The position numbers and the translations under genes are program-made. Positions 58,237 through 64,000 of a DNA stretch of 64,000 nucleotides are shown here, piece by piece. Source of the DNA: Salvia splendens (taxonomy: Eukaryota > Streptophyta > Magnoliopsida > Lamiales > Lamiaceae); assembly GCF_004379255.2 (NCBI RefSeq), contig NC_056050.1, positions 15,183,514 to 15,247,513 on the forward strand, in the 5' to 3' direction. The number at the start of each line of letters is the position of its first letter. Position 1 is the first letter of the stretch. The notes below the pieces were generated by a model. That model had not been told where the DNA came from. It was given only the letters and a program-made list of their open reading frames with translations, and ran no database searches.

Positions 58237-61200
58237 CGAGTCATGTTTGGCTTCGAAGTCTACTTGGACTTGGGTTATTGACACAGGAGCTACTGATCAT
58301 ATTTGTTTTGATCCTGACTTAATGCAGGTGACAAGAAGGCTGCGTGATCATGAGATCGAAGTCCAGCTGGGCGACGCTACAAAAGTGGCGGCCGTTGCAG
58401 TGGGAGACATTTATTTGCGTTTTAGTAGTGATAGATTTTTTATTTTGAAGAATGTTTTGTTGATACCTTCTTTTAGAAGAAATTTAATTTCAGTTTCTAA
58501 ATTAGTTTTTGATGGATATTCGATTTCTTTTAATGACAACTGCGTTATTAAGAAAGATGGCTCTTATATCTGTCGTGGTATCATGGAAAACGATCTATAC
58601 ATAATCACATCTACACAGTTTAATAATCGCAAATCAGAACTTAAGACAACATCGAAAATTTCAAAGAAACGAAAAGAACCTTCAAGTTCAATGAACGAAA
58701 CGTACTTATGGCACCTTAGACTTGGTCATGCCAATGAAATGAGGATTCATTCTCTTGTTCAACAAGATCTTATTAAAGGTCTAGAGGAGGAACCTTTTCA
58801 TAAGTGTGAGTCATGCTTAGAAGGCAAGATGACCAAGAGGCCTTTTCTGGCTAAGGGCAATAGGGCCAAGGAAGTACTTGAGCTCGTTTATTTCGATGCA
58901 TGTGGACCAATGTCTACTGTACCAAGAGGTGGTTTTCGATACTTCATCACTTTCATTGATGACTTCTCGAAAATTGGATACGTCTATTTGATGACCCACA
59001 AGTCAGAGTCTTTTGACAAGTTCAAGGACTTTAAGGCTCAAGTGGAGAAGTATCATGGTAAGAGTATCAAATGCCCTAAGGGCAATAGGGCCAAGGAAGT
59101 ACTTGAGCTCGTTTAGTTCGATGTATGTGGACCAATGTCTACTGTAGCAAGAGGTGGTTTTCGATACTTCATCACTTTCATCGATGACTTCTCGAAAATT
59201 GGATACGTCTATTTGATGACCCACAAGTCAGAGTCTTTTGACAAGTTCAAGGACTTTAAGGCTCAAGTGGAGAAGTATCATGGTAAGAGTATCAAATGCC
59301 TGCGATCTGATCGTGGAGGCGAATACCTCAGTGCTGAGTTTTTGGACTACTTATCGGAGTCGGGAATTCAATCTCAACTGACTGCGCCGGGCACGCCCCA
59401 GTAGAACGGCGTGGATGAAAGAAGGAACATGACCTTATTAAACATGGTCCGATCAATGATGAGTTATGCACGACTACCTACTTCATTTTGGGGATATGCC
59501 TTGCTATCGGCAAGCCATATATTAGACAATTTACCTTCAAAATTCGTACATACTACTCCTTATGAGTTGTGGACGGGGCGCAAGCCCAATCTAGCACATC
59601 TCAAGATTTGGGGTTGCCCGGCTCATGTATTGGAAAATGATCTAACTAAGCTAGGATCTAGGACGGAGGTATGTATGTTTACAGGGTACCCCAAAGGGAC
59701 GAAAGGTTATGAATTCTTTAGTCTCCGAGATAAGAAAGTTGTTGTGAGCACTCACACCACATTCTTAGAAGAAGACTATGTAATGAATCATAAACCCAGC
59801 AGTGAAGTGGCTCTTGAAGAGCTAACTTCTGTCACAAGTTCCATTAACCAAGAACAAGTACCAAGTGTACAAACAATTCCCGAAACTTCAACTTCTTCAC
59901 CAAGCATTGTAGAGTCGCGCCGCAGTGGGAGGGTCTCGCACGAGCCCGACAGATACATTGGGTTGGGGGAATCCATGGATCACTGCTCGGACAGCAATGT
60001 ATTAGATCCCTGGAACTTTGCGGAGGCGCTGGCAGATGTCGATCATTGCGAATGGGTGAAAGCAATGGATTCAGAACTACAATCTATGATAGACAAAGAC
60101 GTCTACGATTTTTCCGTCCTACCCGAAGGCTGTACTGCCATTGGGAGCAAGTGGATATATAAACGTAAACGTGGACCCGATGGACGAGTAAAAGTCTTCA
60201 AGGCAAAATTAGTGGCTAAGTGGTATACCCAAAAGGAAGGTGTCGATTACGACGAGACTTTCTCCCCAGTGGGCATGCTCAAATCGATCCGGATACTGTT
60301 GTCTATAGCAGCTTATATGGATTGGGATGTATGGCAGATGGACGTTAAGACTGCGTTTCTTGAGGAGACCATCTACATGGAACAACCCGAAGGATATGCA
60401 TTAAAGGGCAAAGAACACATGGTTTGGAAGCTTAAGAAGGTCATTTATGGCCTTAAGCAAGCATCTAGATCGTGGAACCAGTGTTTCGATCAAACTGTTA
60501 GCAAGTTTGGATTCGAAAAGTGCCCAAATGAAAGCTGCGTATATAAGAAAGTTGAGAAGGGGAATGTAGTGTTCTTAGTTTTGTATGTAGATGACATTCT
60601 TCTAATTAGAAACAATAAAAAGATGTTGTCATCAGTGCGAACTTGGTTGTCAAACCAGTTCGAGATGAAGGATATAGGAGACGCTGGACACATCCTCGGG
60701 ATCAAGGTTCTTCGGAATCAAGAAAAGAAGATGTTGTGCTTATCTCAAGAACCGTACATCAACACAGTACTTAGTCGTTTTAGCATGCAGGACGCCAAGA
60801 AAGGTTTCTTACCTTTTAGACATGGCATCCATCTATCTCAAGAGATGTGCCCGAAAACACCGTCTAAGATACAAGTAATGAGAATGATTCCATATGCTTC
60901 GGCAGTTGGAAGTCTCATGTATCCTATGCTTTGTACGAGGCCTGACATTTGCTTTGCTGTTGGCATGGTGGCAAGATATCAGTCGAATCCGGGCCATGGA
61001 CATTGGACTGCGTAAAGAACATACTCAAGTACCTTAAACGGACTAAGGACTATGCTCTAGTTTACAATGCAGTCGAGCTCTTTCCTTTGGGATATACTGA
61101 CTCAGATTTTCAAGCTGATCAGGACTCGAGAAAATCTACTTCAGGATATGTGTTCACCTTAGGAGGTGGAGCCGTAATTTGGAAGAGTGTGAAGCAGAAA

Positions 61201-61569
61201 TGCATCGCGGACTCAACCATGGAAGCCGAGTATGTGGCCGCTTCGGAGGCTGCAAAATAGGCAGTATGGTTCAAGAACTTCCTAATGGATTTAGGTGTGG
61301 TTACGAATCTGCCCAAGAGCATCACCGTTTATTGTGACAATTCTGGTGCTGTGGCAAATTCGAAAGAACCAAGAGCTCATAAAGCGAGCAAACACATAGA
61401 ACGGAAGTATCATATCATCAGGGATATAGTGCAGAGAGGAGACATAGAAGTGGTCAAGATTGCGTCAGAGAACAACCTGGCAGATCCTTTTACAAAGGCA
61501 TTGGAGGTGAAACTGTTCGAGTGCCACGTTGAAGGGATGGGAGTTCGACTCATTATTACTTTCCAATAA
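58237..61569 (+). pseudogene. Pol of copia element E (PR-IN-RT-RH), nearly collinear
   Basis: One frame runs from 58237 to about 61015. It has protease WVIDTGATDHICF (catalytic Asp kept), a zinc-binding segment (HLRLGHANEM, CESCLEGK), an integrase core with FIDDFSKIGYVY duplicated by a 225-bp repeat, and SDRGGEYLS. RT follows with TAFLEETIYM (relatives have about four more codons), YGLKQASRSWNQ and YVDDILLI. TAG codons lie at 59114-59116 and 59402-59404. A frameshift near 61010 leads to RNase H (SGYVFTLGGGAV, CDNSGAVANSK, a TAG at 61258-61260) and ends HVEGMGVR. It breaks off into the truncated 3' LTR. Confidence 0.9.
58853..59302 (+). repeat. 225-bp in-frame tandem duplication in integrase of copia E
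   Basis: The unit starting AAGGGCAATAGGGCCAAGG occurs at 58853 and 59078, 225 bp (75 codons) apart, with very few differences. The second copy carries a TAG where the first has TAT, and Cys and Val-to-Ala changes. It repeats the first half of the integrase core including one of the catalytic Asp residues. Confidence 0.9.
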
Positions 61570-62953
61570 ATGCAACAGATTATTTTTGTCATAATGTTGT
61601 TATGTTTTACATTTAATGGATGTTTATTGCATATTTAAATATATAAGTGAACGTAACAAAGTCTAAATCTTTGTTTTAATAGACCGGTTGTGGGCTGCGC
61701 TCAATTGAAGGTACGCGGTCAGTCCTGAACAAAGAAAAATAAGAATTTTACAACATAGATAGGCCTAGACTACCTATCGTGAAAGGTTGCAATGTCAGTC
61801 CGATTATTTCTAAGCCTTATTGAAATATGATGACGTTGGTGTGGTATAGCACTGAATAGATCTAACAGCAAGACAAGTCTTTATGCTATCTATTGAAAGA
61901 CGAGGTCTTGATAATTAATTTCTTAATCAATGTACGTTAGCATTGAGCATACGATATTGAGTATCTACTACTTTGACTTACCAAAGGTGCGGGTTTTTCG
62001 TCACCCAACGATCCAGGTATATTGGGTAGTGGTGATCATTATCTGGCGGTGCTAGGATTGCTATTATATTGAATCGTGCGCGAGGAGAGTCTCGTTTGAT
62101 AACATCCACAAGAGGAGCTCGAAACAAGGTTTTATTATTCGGAACCTAGCTAGTTGGAGTTTGATTACTCTATGAATAATAAATGAGAGTTTCTTGCTTA
62201 GTCCACTCTTGGAAATTAAAATATGTTAATTAATTAAGTACATATCACACATTAATTAATTAATGGATGTTTTTATCTTAAGCGCGGGAAATGAATTAAA
62301 CAAATAAAAGGAAACCCGGAATACTTGTAATTTCGGATTTGGAAAGACAGTGCAATATTACTTCTGTAGTGGCTGCTTGTAATATTCCAATATGAGCTTG
62401 TATTAAATTGTGAGTTCAATTTAATTAGTAAAAAGCTAATTGGGTGATGTCATGTCCAAATTCTTCCTTAGATCCCTGACTGGGCCCAATATGTGACTTA
62501 ATATAAATAGGAGAATAAAGGACCCAGAAAACACACTTTTTGCATATCAAAATTTCGTCCACCTCAGATTTGAGAGAGGATCGAAATTCATCTCCTTCCG
62601 TGAGCAGATTTATGTCTTCGTTATTTAAGTCCTAGTACACTGGTGAGATTTGCCCGCACAAATATTAGCCTACAGTCTGGGACACCAGTCAGAAGATCCG
62701 AGGTCGAGTTCTGAAGATCTTCATGTAAAAAAGATGCAAGCCATCTTCGATTCTTAAGTGAATCCGAGGTAAATTGGCTAACTCCGTAGTATGCATGTTT
62801 TAGGGATTGTTTGATCTAAAACATGATTATAATTCAAGTTATGAGCATGATACATGAGAAAATTACATGAATAGAATTTGTCTAAATAATCAACTAAATA
62901 GATCAAATTCATGTGATCGGTTTTTATGCAGGCCTCCGCTGCCAACCCCTTCA
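61550..62953 (+). repeat. 3' LTR of copia element E, 5' end deleted
   Basis: About 1404 bp homologous to the 5' LTR from its position near 51154 onward. The first 60 or so bases and the polypurine tract are missing; pol sequence ending GGGAGTTCGACTC joins the LTR at ATTATTACTTTCC. The outer end and TSD are intact. Confidence 0.85.
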
Positions 62954-63044
62954 AATCCACCATAAAAAAAACTCTCAATTCTCACTCAAACACTCTACAT
63001 TCTTCATCTCAAAACATTATTCTTCTCCCAAATTTAATCCATTC

Positions 63045-63125
63045 ATGGATCCATTTGAACAAATGCGTCGAATAAAAAAATCAAACACCCTGAATTTTCA
63101 AGTATCGTTGGAATCCACAGACTAA
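63045..63125 (+). pseudogene. Shortened Harbinger ORF start
   Basis: MDPFEQMRRI followed by about 16 codons and a stop. It parallels the start at 63955 (MDPYEQMRRI). The preceding UTR is also similar (CTCAAAACATTATTCTTCTC versus CTCAAATCATCTCTTTTATT). It is the remnant of an internally deleted ORF. Confidence 0.55.
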
Positions 63126-63491
63126 AAGTTCGTCGGAGCTCTCTCCCAAATTCGAAATAAAATCCTTCACCTCCCCAAGTCTATCGCTTCAAATTTTTGT
63201 TGCCTCGAGCTTTGATCCCACAGAATAAGACGTCGTAACTGATGATATCTTCTTCTGCTTCTTTGAGTTTTGAGATTTTGAATTTAGAGAGAGTGAGATT
63301 TTATATTATGTATTTTTATTTTTTTTAGGATTTTATTAATGTGGTTTTTTATTTTTTTAGAATTTTAAGTTGTAATTTTATTTTATTTTATTTAATGAAG
63401 TGTGTTTTTATTAATTGAATTTGTTGGAAATAAAAATAAAAAATGAAATTGAATGAATAGTTAAGGGATGAGATGGTTAAGAGATGGTTAA

Positions 63492-64000
63492 GGCCACCCG
63501 CAACGCGTTACGCGGGTGGCCCAAATTTCGTTCCACCGTGACGGAACGGTAGCGGGACGCGTTGCAGCATTTCATCCCGTCACCATCCCGCCGGATCGCC
63601 CATCACGCCGAGACGCGGCGCGAGACGGCTCACCACGCGCTCCCGCGACGTGGCGCTCTCCCAGGCTATGCGTGACGCTCACTCGCCGGCCCGCGAGTGG
63701 GTTTCGTCACGCTGACGCAAGAATTCATTTTTTAAAAAAATTTCGAATTTAATAAAAAAAAAATCAAAATTAAAAAATGGTAATATTACCGTTTTCGACC
63801 GTTTTCCTTCTTTTTTTTTACTCTATAAATACTCCTATTTCATCCTCATTTCACACACAAACACACATCTAAACCTCTCAAATCCTCTCTCTTTACTCTC
63901 CAATTTTCATCTCAAATCATCTCTTTTATTCTTTCCCCAAATTAAATCGATCTAATGGATCCATATGAGCAAATGCGTCGAATAATGGAAGAATCACTTG
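63492..64000 (+). mobile_element. PIF/Harbinger-like element, left end, runs off the window
   Basis: After TAA (63489-63491) comes GGCCACCCGCAACGCGTTAC, then GCGGGTGGCC, so the terminal 30 bp form a hairpin. A GC-rich subterminal region (63500-63715), an AT-rich part, CTATAAATACTCC at about 63821, a CT-rich UTR and an ATG at 63955 follow. The layout parallels the MITE at 37167 and the split element at 50786. The right end is outside the window. Confidence 0.7.
63955..64000 (+). CDS. N-terminus of a Harbinger-like ORF (partial)
   Basis: The window ends after 15 codons beginning MDPYEQMRRIMEES. Similar starts are known for plant PIF/Harbinger-type nuclease proteins, but too little is visible to decide between transposase and an accessory protein. 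A TATA-like CTATAAATAC lies about 130 bp upstream, followed by a CT-rich leader. Confidence 0.45.
   Translation, partial: MDPYEQMRRIMEESL

Larger units (their letters stand above)
51092..62953 (+). mobile_element. Ty1/copia element E, split by a solo LTR
   Basis: The 5' LTR is 51092-52553 and the 3' LTR 61550-62953 (5' end missing). A perfect TSD, AATCC, lies at 51087-51091 and 62954-62958. The primer site is GGGTATCGGAGC, a mutated tRNA-Met type. The interior has a GC-rich block, a duplicated stem-loop, gag, a 3.1-kb solo LTR and pol. It is a relative of copia C in LTR and leader, but its pol is far better preserved. Confidence 0.92.
50786..63488 (+). mobile_element. Harbinger-like element with shortened ORF, split by copia E (arms 50786-51091 and 62959-63488)
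   Basis: GGACACCGCAACGCG after TAA resembles the end GGCCACCCGCAACGCG at 63492. The arm after copia E continues the 5' UTR and a start codon at 63045 with MDPFEQMRRI, matching the MDPYEQMRRI start at 63955. The frame soon stops (63123-63125) and the rest is AT-rich and non-coding. A right terminal repeat was not found before 63489, where the second Harbinger-like element begins; the real right end may lie beyond the window, so the end given is tentative. Confidence 0.5.

Overview
This is nuclear DNA of a flowering plant, probably a eudicot. The evidence is one three-exon pectin methylesterase gene with GT/AG introns in a sea of LTR retrotransposons (Ty3/Gypsy Athila/Tat-like, Del/Tekay-like and Ty1/copia), Harbinger and Stowaway-type DNA elements and a probable tRNA-derived SINE. 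The species cannot be read from the sequence. No rRNA gene, tRNA gene, CRISPR array or bacterial operon is visible.

Layout. 1-4278: a minus-strand Athila/Tat-like element running off the left edge, split by a solo LTR of its own family. 4325-4936: a decayed Harbinger transposase. 5400-8813: the pectin methylesterase gene, minus strand, with a MITE in intron 2. 8900-16800: intergenic, with MITEs, a SINE, a RAD23 C-terminal fragment, a solo LTR with a perfect target-site duplication (TSD) and a MYB/SANT-like pseudogene. 16799-40213: one very long Del/Tekay-like solo LTR, into which an Athila/Tat-like element (17405-36285, minus) inserted, into which a copia element (22368-31261, plus) inserted; each level is bracketed by its own perfect 5-bp TSD. 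40214-42419: intergenic DNA with a Stowaway MITE and retroelement scraps. 42420-50068: a copia element whose 3' LTR is split by a second Del-like solo LTR. 50557-64000: a Stowaway MITE beside a Harbinger-like element, which is split by a copia element (51092-62953), itself split by a third Del-like solo LTR (55149-58231). A second Harbinger-like element starts at 63492 and runs off the right edge.

Function. Only the pectin methylesterase looks intact: a type II (PMEI-PME) enzyme of the cell wall with every expected catalytic residue. All retroelement coding regions carry nonsense codons, frameshifts or deletions, so the rest is a record of insertions, recombination and decay. The most unusual features are the conserved leader of the two related copia elements (GC-rich block, AT-rich stretch, duplicated stem-loop), an in-frame pol deletion in the Athila/Tat-like element and the isolated RAD23 UBA2 fragment.

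Limits. Coordinates and TSDs were read by eye. Percent identities, insertion ages and lineage assignments were not computed.
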